64,000 nt of DNA from assembly GCA_964618215.1 (NCBI GenBank), contig CAZTZE010000007.1:42736-106735 (forward strand), read 5' to 3'. Made by a program: the position numbers and the translations under genes. Origin of the DNA: CG2-30-58-95 sp964618215 (GTDB taxonomy: Bacteria; Chloroflexota; Anaerolineae; Anaerolineales; Villigracilaceae). This document shows, in pieces, positions 32,534-39,286 of the stretch (position 1 is its first letter; every line of letters begins with the position of its first letter). The notes under the pieces were generated by a model. It was not told the DNA's origin. It ran no database searches and was given only the letters and a program-made list of their open reading frames with translations.

Positions 32534-33343
32534 TTGAACAAAGTCATCCTTGTGCTTTCGGATGCTCTTCGCTATGACGCCGCCATTGCCGGGATGGGTT
32601 ACTTGGGGCATTTGGTGGATGTAAAACTCGCCAGTCTCTACAAAGTGATTGGCGAGTTGCCCAGCATGTCCCGACCGATGTACGAGACCGTTCATACCGG
32701 CCTGACAGCCAGCGAACACGGGATTATTTCCAACCTTGTAGTGCGTCGCTCGACGAAAGCCAATGTTTTCCAATCTGCGCGGCAGGCCGGTAAAATCACT
32801 GCCGCCGCAGCCTACTATTGGTTTTCTGAATTATATAACCGCGCCCCGTATGACCGGATTGAGGATCGTGAGGTGGATGACGATTCTCTGCTCATCCAGC
32901 ACGGGCGGTTTTACACCCAGGATGATTACCCGGATATTGAACTCTTCTACTCGGCTGCGATGCTGGTGCGGAAGTTTGCCCCTGATTATCTGCTCGTCCA
33001 CCCGATGGGCATGGATTACATGGGTGAAAAATATGGCGCCAATTCCAGCGAGTATCGCAATCACGCCATTCGACAGGACATGTGGATGTCCACCCTCATT
33101 GCAGAGTGGATGGAGAGAGGTTACAACATCCTCGTCACCGGCGATCATGGGATGAACGCCGACCGGCTGCACGGCGGCACCACACCCGATGTGCGTGAAG
33201 TTCCCCTCTATTTGATCAGACCCAATATGGCCGGGAAGGGCGACACGCAGGAAGTGCTCTCCCAACTCCAAATCGCGCCGACAATATGCAAATTGCTGGA
33301 TGTCGCTATCCCTGAAACGATGAAACGAGCCGCAGTTGTTTAA
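32534..33343 (+). CDS. Alkaline phosphatase superfamily protein (nucleotide pyrophosphatase/phosphodiesterase type)
   Basis: This 269-residue protein starts at a TTG after GAAAGGA. It has a metal-binding Asp in ILVLSDALRYDA, the nucleophile region ELPSMSRPMYETVHTG, a second metal site in DYLLVHPMGMDYMG, and VTGDHGMNADRLHGG. NPP-type enzymes hydrolyse phosphodiesters such as nucleotides or glycerophosphocholine. No signal peptide is visible, so it acts on imported substrate in the cytoplasm. Being the last gene of the importer operon, it hints that the imported ligand is a phosphoester. Confidence 0.85.
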   Translation: MNKVILVLSDALRYDAAIAGMGYLGHLVDVKLASLYKVIGELPSMSRPMYETVHTGLTASEHGIISNLVVRRSTKANVFQSARQAGKITAAAAYYWFSELYNRAPYDRIEDREVDDDSLLIQHGRFYTQDDYPDIELFYSAAMLVRKFAPDYLLVHPMGMDYMGEKYGANSSEYRNHAIRQDMWMSTLIAEWMERGYNILVTGDHGMNADRLHGGTTPDVREVPLYLIRPNMAGKGDTQEVLSQLQIAPTICKLLDVAIPETMKRAAVV

Positions 33344-33359
33344 CCTCTTTCATTTCAGC

Positions 33360-33491
33360 GTCCACTGAAAAAACTAACCGCTGAGAACCCTTCGACAAGC
33401 TCAGGGCAGGCGCTGAGAGCGCAGAGTTCTTCATTATTGCTTCTCCGCGTGCTTTGCGGTCTCTGCGGTAAAAAGACATTTTGCAGTGGAC
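33360..33491. repeat. Dispersed inverted-repeat element, copy 2
   Basis: GTCCACTG (33360-33367) and CAGTGGAC (33484-33491) are inverted ends; GAAAAAACTAACCGC and TTTTTACCGC follow on the inner sides. The interior holds CCCTTCGACAAGCTCAGGG at 33388-33406. The right end overlaps the stop codon of the leftward lipoprotein gene. It is related to 17150-17340. Confidence 0.7.
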
Positions 33492-34763
33492 TCATTTCAA
33501 CTTATCCACAGCCGCTTGGGCGGCTTCGCCGGGCGAGGCTTGACCGTTGAGGACTTGCAGGACGGCTTGCCTTAGCAGCGGCGCGAGCACGGATGCGACT
33601 TGCGCCGGGGGGATCATTTGGGCGGATGTACCAGCGTTTCTTGCCAATATCTTCATATTCTCATTCTTCCAGGCTGCCAATGCGGATGGTCGTGGGGGCA
33701 GGTATCCCAGGGCGGAGGTAAAAGCGCCGAGGAAAGGGTTCTCGACCAGATATTCCGCCAACGCGACGGCTGAGGATTGCTGAACTGGGTCTGGCGCGGC
33801 GACAGCCCAGACCCAACCATCGGCCAGGGAATAAGGCGAACCGCGCAAACCCGGCAACGGCAGGGCGGCGTAATCGTTGGGCGCTGCGCGCAAACAGTTT
33901 GAGGCCCAGGTAATGACGGCATCCGCGCGGCCGGCGCGAAAGGTCTGCCAGACCTGGTCGTCGCTTGCATATTGAACGACAGAGGGCGAAAATCCCCCGT
34001 TTTGGTAAAAGGTAAGAACTTGCGTGAGAATCTCTGCATCCAACGCCGGGAGGCCCTGGCTATCCACCAGTGAGCCGCCGGCGGATTGGTAAAGGGCGAG
34101 TGTGACGAGCGCTTGCGGGTCGGCAGCCGGAAAAACCAGCTCGATCTGACTGGATTGGATGAGACTCCACTCGGGCAGCAATTCCCCGAAGGCGGATGGG
34201 CGGTAAACCAGCACCAGCGCGTCGCCGGCGAATGGCAGGCCGAAGGTCGCCTCCTGCGACTGCGCCAGTTGATCGGCGTAATCATACCAATCTGTGCCTG
34301 TAAGCACACCGGTCAGGTTATCGAGCGGGTAAATCAGCCCCTTGGTCGCCGCCGATTCCATATCCCGGAAGGGGAGGGCGATCAAATCCGGCAGGGCGGA
34401 TGGGGCTGCCTGGCGGGCGGCTGCCAGGGATTCGAGCAGCCCGGCGGGACCGCTCTCGGCCTTGACCCGCACCTCCAGCCTCAGGCCGGGGTGCGCCGCG
34501 CTGAATTCGTCCAGGCGGGTTTTGAGCAGATTCCCCGCCGGCGTACCGTTTGACGGGTCGAGTTCGGGTGGCAGCCAAACGCGGATTGAACGCGCCGCCG
34601 GCCCTTCGGTCGGAGCGAATCCGGGCGTGCTCAGCCGCGGCGTGGCTGTCAGCCCTGGAGAGAGCGTAGCGGCTTGAGGTGGAGAGGTCGGCCCGCATCC
34701 TGCTAAAAGGTAAAAAGTAACGAGGGCCAACAACGCGGTCCTCATCCAAAGACCTGGTTTCAT
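33492..34763 (-). CDS. Extracellular solute-binding lipoprotein (family 1 type), orphan
   Basis: The 423-residue product has a lipoprotein signal (TALLALVTFYLLAGCG, Cys near 23), a Pro/Thr-rich linker and a sugar-type periplasmic-binding fold (RLDEFSAAHPGLRLEVRV, WQTFRAGRADAVITWASN, VALAEYLVENPFLGAFTSALGYLP shortened here). No permease or ATPase gene is adjacent, so it is an orphan. Its ATG overlaps the stop of the M42 peptidase gene upstream as ATGA, which puts it in the same operon. Confidence 0.85.
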   Translation of the reverse strand: MKPGLWMRTALLALVTFYLLAGCGPTSPPQAATLSPGLTATPRLSTPGFAPTEGPAARSIRVWLPPELDPSNGTPAGNLLKTRLDEFSAAHPGLRLEVRVKAESGPAGLLESLAAARQAAPSALPDLIALPFRDMESAATKGLIYPLDNLTGVLTGTDWYDYADQLAQSQEATFGLPFAGDALVLVYRPSAFGELLPEWSLIQSSQIELVFPAADPQALVTLALYQSAGGSLVDSQGLPALDAEILTQVLTFYQNGGFSPSVVQYASDDQVWQTFRAGRADAVITWASNCLRAAPNDYAALPLPGLRGSPYSLADGWVWAVAAPDPVQQSSAVALAEYLVENPFLGAFTSALGYLPPRPSALAAWKNENMKILARNAGTSAQMIPPAQVASVLAPLLRQAVLQVLNGQASPGEAAQAAVDKLK

Positions 34764-35770
34764 TGTAATTCAATAGGGGCGCTGAGCAGGGCGAGGAGCA
34801 ATTTGACCGCGTTCTGCACGTCGCGGGCGTCAACCATCTCGGAGGGGGAGTGGATGTAACGGCATGGGACAGAGAGGCAGCCGGCCGGGACGCCGGAGCG
34901 GGTAAGCTGCATGGCGCGGGCGTCGGTGGTGCCGCCTTCCAGTATCTCGCGCTGGTAAGGCAGTTTGGCTTTTTCGGCCCCCCGGATCATCCAATCTACG
35001 ATGCGCGGGTCGGCGATCATGCCGCCGTCTTTGACTTTGACCGCCGGGCCTTTGCCGAGGGCGACTTCCATTTTGCTGCTTTTGGGCGTATCGCCCGTGC
35101 CGGTGACATCTACGGCCAGACCCAGGTCGGGATCCAGACCGAAAGCAGCGCCCGTCACCCCCCGAATGCCGACTTCCTCCTGCGTGCTGAAGACGAAATA
35201 AAGCTCGTGGGGTGTGGTTAAGTGCTGTGCATTCAGGCCGCGCAGGGTTTCGATCAGGACGGCACAGCCGATGCGGTCGTCCATGGATTTGGCGACCAGG
35301 CGGCCGCCCAGGTCGAGGAAAGGACGCTCGAACGCGGCCACCTCGCCGACTTTGACCGGACAGGCCTTGCGGTTCGCCGCGCCGACATCAATGAAGAGCT
35401 GCTCGAAAGTATAGCTTTTGGTCGTATCGGTGATGCGCTCGCCGCCGATGACGCCGGGGGCGCCGCTGGCGAAACGGACGCGCCCACCCAGCAGCGTGTG
35501 CGGTCGTACTACGCCGAGGGTTGTGAAGCGGATAAAGCCATTCTCGTCAATGTGGGTGGCGATCAGGCCGATCTCGTCCATGTGTGCGGCGAGCATGATT
35601 TTCTTGCCATTTTTGCTGGCTGTTCCTTTGCGGGCGATCAGGTTGCCCAACGCGTCGACGCGGATTTCATCAGCCAGGGATTTGATCTCGTCGCGGATGA
35701 CCTCGCGGATGGCGGTCTCGTAGCCGGAGGGGGAGAAGGTTTCGGTCAGTTTTTGGATGAGGGGGTTCAT
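34760..35770 (-). CDS. M42-family metallo-aminopeptidase, paralogue 1
   Basis: This 336-residue M42 (glutamyl aminopeptidase/CelM-like) protein has the metal ligands in MLAAHMDEIGL, KSMDDRIGCAVLIE, FSTQEEVGIRG and YIHSPSEMVDARD. Such enzymes form large tetrahedral complexes that remove N-terminal residues from peptides in the cytoplasm. It is the downstream member of three M42 paralogues in one leftward string and is translationally coupled to an orphan solute-binding lipoprotein. Confidence 0.93.
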   Translation of the reverse strand: MNPLIQKLTETFSPSGYETAIREVIRDEIKSLADEIRVDALGNLIARKGTASKNGKKIMLAAHMDEIGLIATHIDENGFIRFTTLGVVRPHTLLGGRVRFASGAPGVIGGERITDTTKSYTFEQLFIDVGAANRKACPVKVGEVAAFERPFLDLGGRLVAKSMDDRIGCAVLIETLRGLNAQHLTTPHELYFVFSTQEEVGIRGVTGAAFGLDPDLGLAVDVTGTGDTPKSSKMEVALGKGPAVKVKDGGMIADPRIVDWMIRGAEKAKLPYQREILEGGTTDARAMQLTRSGVPAGCLSVPCRYIHSPSEMVDARDVQNAVKLLLALLSAPIELQ

Positions 35771-35805
35771 AGGTTATTCCAGGGTGGGGTGTGGGAGGAA
35801 AAAAC

Positions 35806-35917
35806 GACAACGAATAGGGGAACGAATAAACGAATGGGAACGAATGAACGAATGAACGAATGGGAACGAATGAACGAATAAAACAGACAGCGAATAGGGG
35901 AACGAATAAACGAATGG
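35806..35917. repeat. Degenerate AACGAATG/AACGAATA tandem array and left terminal repeat of the GxxExxY cassette
   Basis: About a dozen copies of an 8-bp AACGAATR word lie here. The segment from 35880 (AAAACAGACAGCGAAT, then AACGAATAAACGAATG) is the inverted counterpart of 36404-36439 on the other side of the GxxExxY gene. An outer partial duplicate begins near 35806. Confidence 0.8.
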
Positions 35918-36382
35918 TTATGGAGGTCGTTGCCAATGCTGGCGGCGGTGATCTGAGATTTTCTTGGGCGGGAAGATGCGCTTCCATTCCAGGCGGCGGC
36001 GACCGAAGTTGAAGAGAAGGATAACTTTGGCGCCCGAGGCGGCCAGGTAATCAATGCACTGAGCGATTTCATCGTTGGTGAGTGGGTAAAAATGAGCCTT
36101 GTACTCGACGAGAAGCGTTCCGGCTATGCGGTGGTCGGGGCGGTAGTAATTCACAAAATTACCATTTTCATCGTAGATGGGCAGTTCCGGTTCGTGTTCA
36201 GCAGGCAGGTTGGCATCCGCGTAGCGTTGGGACATGGCATTGTGATAGGTCGATTCGCGGTGGCCGGGGCCCAGATCATTGTGAACAGCCATTGCCAGGC
36301 CAATGACTTTGTGGGTCAGGCCTTGCAGCTCATCATCCACCAGCCCCGGCTTTTCCTTGTCGCCTGCCTGCTTCTCGTTCAT
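35918..36382 (-). CDS. GxxExxY protein
   Basis: This 154-residue protein carries the family name motif in LGPGHRESTYHNAMSQRY, then DHRIAGTLLVEYKAHFYPL and ECIDYLAASGAKVILLFNFG-like sequence near the end. GxxExxY proteins resemble the PD-(D/E)XK nuclease fold (D...E-x-K here as DHRIAG...VEYK), but their function is unknown. The gene is inserted between two M42 peptidase genes and is bounded on both sides by inverted AACGAATG arrays. Its stop codon touches the left array, so it looks like a recently gained cassette. Confidence 0.85.
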   Translation of the reverse strand: MNEKQAGDKEKPGLVDDELQGLTHKVIGLAMAVHNDLGPGHRESTYHNAMSQRYADANLPAEHEPELPIYDENGNFVNYYRPDHRIAGTLLVEYKAHFYPLTNDEIAQCIDYLAASGAKVILLFNFGRRRLEWKRIFPPKKISDHRRQHWQRPP

Positions 36383-36392
36383 CTCTTCCTCT

Positions 36393-36439
36393 CGTTATTC
36401 GTTCATTCGTTTATTCGTTTCTCATTCGCTGTCTGTTTT
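36393..36439. repeat. Right terminal repeat of the GxxExxY cassette
   Basis: Reverse complement of the left repeat: CATTCGTTTATTCGTT at 36404-36419 and ATTCGCTGTCTGTTTT at 36424-36439, matching the left copy except for a 4-5 base centre. The outer end lies exactly at the stop codon of the upstream M42 gene. Confidence 0.8.
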
Positions 36440-37497
36440 CATGCGCGCTCCTCGTTCAGCAACGCGGGAGTCATGCGTACCAGCGCGGCATGGAGCAGAT
36501 TAACGGTATTCTTCCAATCCACCAACTGCGCCAGGCCTGCCGCCGTGTGCGGATAGCGCCCCGGCACCGAGACCGAGACGGACGGGATGCCGGCGCGTCC
36601 CTTGTGAATGGCGCCCGCGTCCGTTCCGCCGCCGCCCGGCTGGCGCAACTGGTAGGGGATCCGCCCGGCTTCAGCCGTCGCGACGAGATGACGGATCAGG
36701 CGTGGGTCCGAGAGGGTTCCCTTGTCGGTCACGTAGATGGCCGGCCCGAGGCCCAGTTTCGTGTTATAGGCGACGTTCTCGCTCGCGTCCCAGGCGGGCA
36801 GGTCGTTGGCCGGCGTCGAGTCGATGGCGATGGCCAGGTCAGGATCAAATGCAAACGCCGCGACTTTAGCCCCGCGCGCGCCGATTTCTTCCTGGACTGT
36901 AAAGGCTGCCAGGAGGTCAATGTTGGGCGGGGCATGTCTGACCAGTTCGATCAGCGTCGCGACGCCCAGACGGTTATCGAGAGATTTGGCAATGACGGAA
37001 GGCCCGCTGCGCTGGAAGTGAGCGGCAAAAGTAGCCCGGTCGCCGGCTTTGGCCTTCGCGCCGCCAGGGCCGAGGTCAATGCGCAGACTTTCAAGTGGGA
37101 TCTTGTTCTTGAGTTCGTCATCCTTGACCAGGTGGATTGGGCGCGCGCCAATCACACCGGGGAGGTGTTCCTTGCCGACGATCACGGCTTTGCCGGGCAA
37201 CTGGCGAACGTCAATGCTGCCGACAAGCTCGAAGCGGAAGAGGCCTTCACCGTCGTCGGCGGCCAGCATGAAGCCGACCTCGTCCATGTGGGCAGCCAGC
37301 ATGACTTTCAGGCGATTCTCTCCAGAACCGGCGCGAGTCACCAAAACATTGCCGAGCGCGTCCACTTTGACCTCCTCGGCGTAAGGGCGGACTGCCTCAA
37401 GCACGATCTTGCGTACCTCGCCCTCGTCGCCGGAGACGGCCATGGCGTTGCAGAGTTTTTCGAGGAGGTTGAGTTGGGTGATTCCAATGGTTGGCAT
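36439..37497 (-). CDS. M42-family metallo-aminopeptidase, paralogue 2
   Basis: This 352-residue M42 protein has MLAAHMDEVGF, IAKSLDNRLGVATLIE, FTVQEEIGARG, IAIDSTPANDLP and GRYPHTAAGL at the final His site. It is a cytoplasmic di-metal aminopeptidase. Start at 37497 (MPTIGITQ); the upstream frame is repeat-encoded. The stop codon coincides with the end of an inverted repeat that carries the GxxExxY gene, so the gene's 3' flank was altered but the reading frame was not. Confidence 0.92.
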   Translation of the reverse strand: MPTIGITQLNLLEKLCNAMAVSGDEGEVRKIVLEAVRPYAEEVKVDALGNVLVTRAGSGENRLKVMLAAHMDEVGFMLAADDGEGLFRFELVGSIDVRQLPGKAVIVGKEHLPGVIGARPIHLVKDDELKNKIPLESLRIDLGPGGAKAKAGDRATFAAHFQRSGPSVIAKSLDNRLGVATLIELVRHAPPNIDLLAAFTVQEEIGARGAKVAAFAFDPDLAIAIDSTPANDLPAWDASENVAYNTKLGLGPAIYVTDKGTLSDPRLIRHLVATAEAGRIPYQLRQPGGGGTDAGAIHKGRAGIPSVSVSVPGRYPHTAAGLAQLVDWKNTVNLLHAALVRMTPALLNEERA

Positions 37498-37514
37498 GTT
37501 TTTTCTCGTGGGGG

Positions 37515-37590
37515 CTTGAAACGTGATGAAGTAAAGCGTGAAACGTAAAACGTAATTCAACCTTACGCATCACGTTTTACGCATTACGCT
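37515..37590. repeat. Degenerate tandem repeat of CGTAAAA/CGTGAAA words, partly inverted
   Basis: Seven-bp words (ACGTGAT, GCGTGAA, ACGTAAA, ACGTAAT) are followed by their complements (ACGCATC, ACGTTTT, ACGCATT), so the spacer between two M42 genes can form a hairpin. The same word family recurs at 51725-51812 and 60244-60350. Confidence 0.7.
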
Positions 37591-38652
37591 TCAATCATCC
37601 CAGGTCACTTTCTCCATGAAATCCGGCTGCAAGCCAGCAATAAACTCCGCCACCAGCCTGCCGGCGCGTTGGATGTCTTTGACCGCCACCACCTCCACCG
37701 GCGTGTGCATATAGCGGATAGGGATTCCCAGGGCGATGCTGGGAATGCCCTCGGCGGTCACCTGCGTGGCGACCGCGTCCGTGCCGGAATGAAGCGGGGT
37801 GATCTCTACTGCGTGGGGGATTTCCAGGCGCTCGGCCAATTCCTTGAAGGCTTTGTGCAGGGCAGGGTGGATATTTGGCCCCCACATGATGGTCGGGCCT
37901 TTGCCAAGCGGGAAGGTGTTCCAATCATTGACTCCCGGTCCCTTCGCCCAAGTGACATCCAGGATGATCGCTATTTGGGGTCGTAACTGGTAGGAGGAAG
38001 TGTACGCTCCGATCAGGCCGACTTCCTCCTGCACGGTGGCGACCGCCCAAACATCCCAGGCATGTGGCCGGTTCTGTAGCTCTTCCAGGCAGACGGTCAA
38101 CGCCGCGACCGAGGCGCGGTTATCCACCGAGTGACCGGCCAGCGTTTCACCGCTCAGTTCCAGCGGCGGCTGTGCGAACGAGACCAGGTCGCCGACACGT
38201 ACCAGCTCATTGACTTTGCGCGGCGGCCGGCCGACGTCCACGAGCAGGTGTTCGAGCGGGATGGGCTTATCACCGATTTCAGGCGGCAGGAGGCGGTCGG
38301 GCGGCTGGACGAGGATGCCGGGCAGGTTTTCGCGGCCATGCACGCTGACCAATTGACCGGGCAGGACGCGTGGGTCCACGCCGCCGATGGCGGTCACGCG
38401 CAGGAAGCCGCCTTCGGCGATGCCGGTCACCATCAGGCCGATGGCGTCCATGTGGGTGGCAACGAGGAGGGACGGGCGCGGGCCTGCGGCTGTGCCCCTG
38501 CGTAGTCCGTGCAGGGAACCGAGTCTGCTGCGGCTGAGTTCGTGGACGAGCGGCCGCCACTTCTCTTCGATGATGTGGGCAGCCGGCGACTCGTAACCAG
38601 AGAGTCCGGGAGCAGAGAGCAGTTCTTTGAGGAAGGGTTGGATGTCGGACAT
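37591..38652 (-). CDS. M42-family metallo-aminopeptidase, paralogue 3
   Basis: This 353-residue M42 protein has LLVATHMDAIGLMV, GHSVDNRASVAALTV, TVQEEVGLIGAY, AIILDVTWAKG and IRYMHTPVEVVAVKD, which complete the di-metal site. It is the most upstream of three adjacent paralogues and more diverged from the other two. A tandem set suggests different peptide specificities or mixed complexes. The gene starts at ATG 38652, 58 bp downstream of the Thr/Pro-rich protein gene. Confidence 0.92.
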   Translation of the reverse strand: MSDIQPFLKELLSAPGLSGYESPAAHIIEEKWRPLVHELSRSRLGSLHGLRRGTAAGPRPSLLVATHMDAIGLMVTGIAEGGFLRVTAIGGVDPRVLPGQLVSVHGRENLPGILVQPPDRLLPPEIGDKPIPLEHLLVDVGRPPRKVNELVRVGDLVSFAQPPLELSGETLAGHSVDNRASVAALTVCLEELQNRPHAWDVWAVATVQEEVGLIGAYTSSYQLRPQIAIILDVTWAKGPGVNDWNTFPLGKGPTIMWGPNIHPALHKAFKELAERLEIPHAVEITPLHSGTDAVATQVTAEGIPSIALGIPIRYMHTPVEVVAVKDIQRAGRLVAEFIAGLQPDFMEKVTWDD

Positions 38653-38710
38653 TTTTCGATATATGTTTTCCGTTTTCCGCTTTACGTTTTACACTTTCCG
38701 TTCAGCCAGT

Positions 38711-39169
38711 TTATGGAACTGGCGTGATCGGTGTTTCGCTTGGCATCGCCGTGTTGGTGAAAGTAGCCGTTGGCGACGGGGTAAAAGTGGATGTAGGCGT
38801 AGGGGTGAAGGAAGAGGTCGGCGTCGGGGTAAATGTGGGCGTTGACGTTGAGGTCGGTGTGCTGGTCGGTGAGGGCGTCAGGGTAGGAGTTGGGGTTGGC
38901 GTATCCGTCGCCGTCGGCGTAGCTGTCGGCGTAGCTGTCAGCGTGCTGGTCGGGGAGTAGGTGGGGGTCAGTGTATCGGTCTGTGTCTGTGTAATGGTCG
39001 GCGTGAGCGGCGTCCCGGATGAGGTCGCCGTAATGGTTGGGGTGGGAGTCGCCGGGCCGGGCGCGAAGTTCGCGACGACAAAGCCCAGACAGTAACATGG
39101 CAGTGTCGCCAGGATGACGGCGGTCAGGGTCAATCGTGTGCGGGTACGTTTATCGGCCTGGGAAAACAC
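38711..39169 (-). CDS. Membrane-anchored Thr/Pro-rich low-complexity protein
   Basis: The 152-residue product has a basic N-terminus, one hydrophobic segment at about 15-33 (AVILATLPCYCLGFVVANF), and then about 115 residues of TPT/TPS/TAT repeats. It has no recognisable domain. It would be an extracellular stalk or spacer, like the linkers seen in other lipoproteins of this window, but without a head. It starts at GTG 39169, placed 6 nt after TATCAT, so it is probably leaderless. The repeat DNA is prone to length change. Confidence 0.65.
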   Translation of the reverse strand: MFSQADKRTRTRLTLTAVILATLPCYCLGFVVANFAPGPATPTPTITATSSGTPLTPTITQTQTDTLTPTYSPTSTLTATPTATPTATDTPTPTPTLTPSPTSTPTSTSTPTFTPTPTSSFTPTPTSTFTPSPTATFTNTAMPSETPITPVP

Positions 39170-39175
39170 CCAGCT

Positions 39176-39181
39176 ATGATA
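39176..39181 (-). promoter_or_regulatory. -10 box TATCAT, leaderless GTG start
   Basis: On the minus strand TATCAT is followed by six bases and then the GTG at 39169. Confidence 0.4.
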
Positions 39182-39274
39182 ACATCAGTCGGGAGGATGG
39201 GCAAGAAGATTTCGGATTGTGGATTGGACGCCGCAAATCAGCAATCTACGATAGGCCGAGGCCTTCGGCAATGA

Positions 39275-39280
39275 TAAAAT
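39275..39280 (+). promoter_or_regulatory. -10 box TAAAAT, leaderless start of sbcC
   Basis: TAAAAT ends six bases before the ATG at 39287 and there is no Shine-Dalgarno sequence between them. Confidence 0.5.
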
Positions 39281-39286
39281 AAAGCC

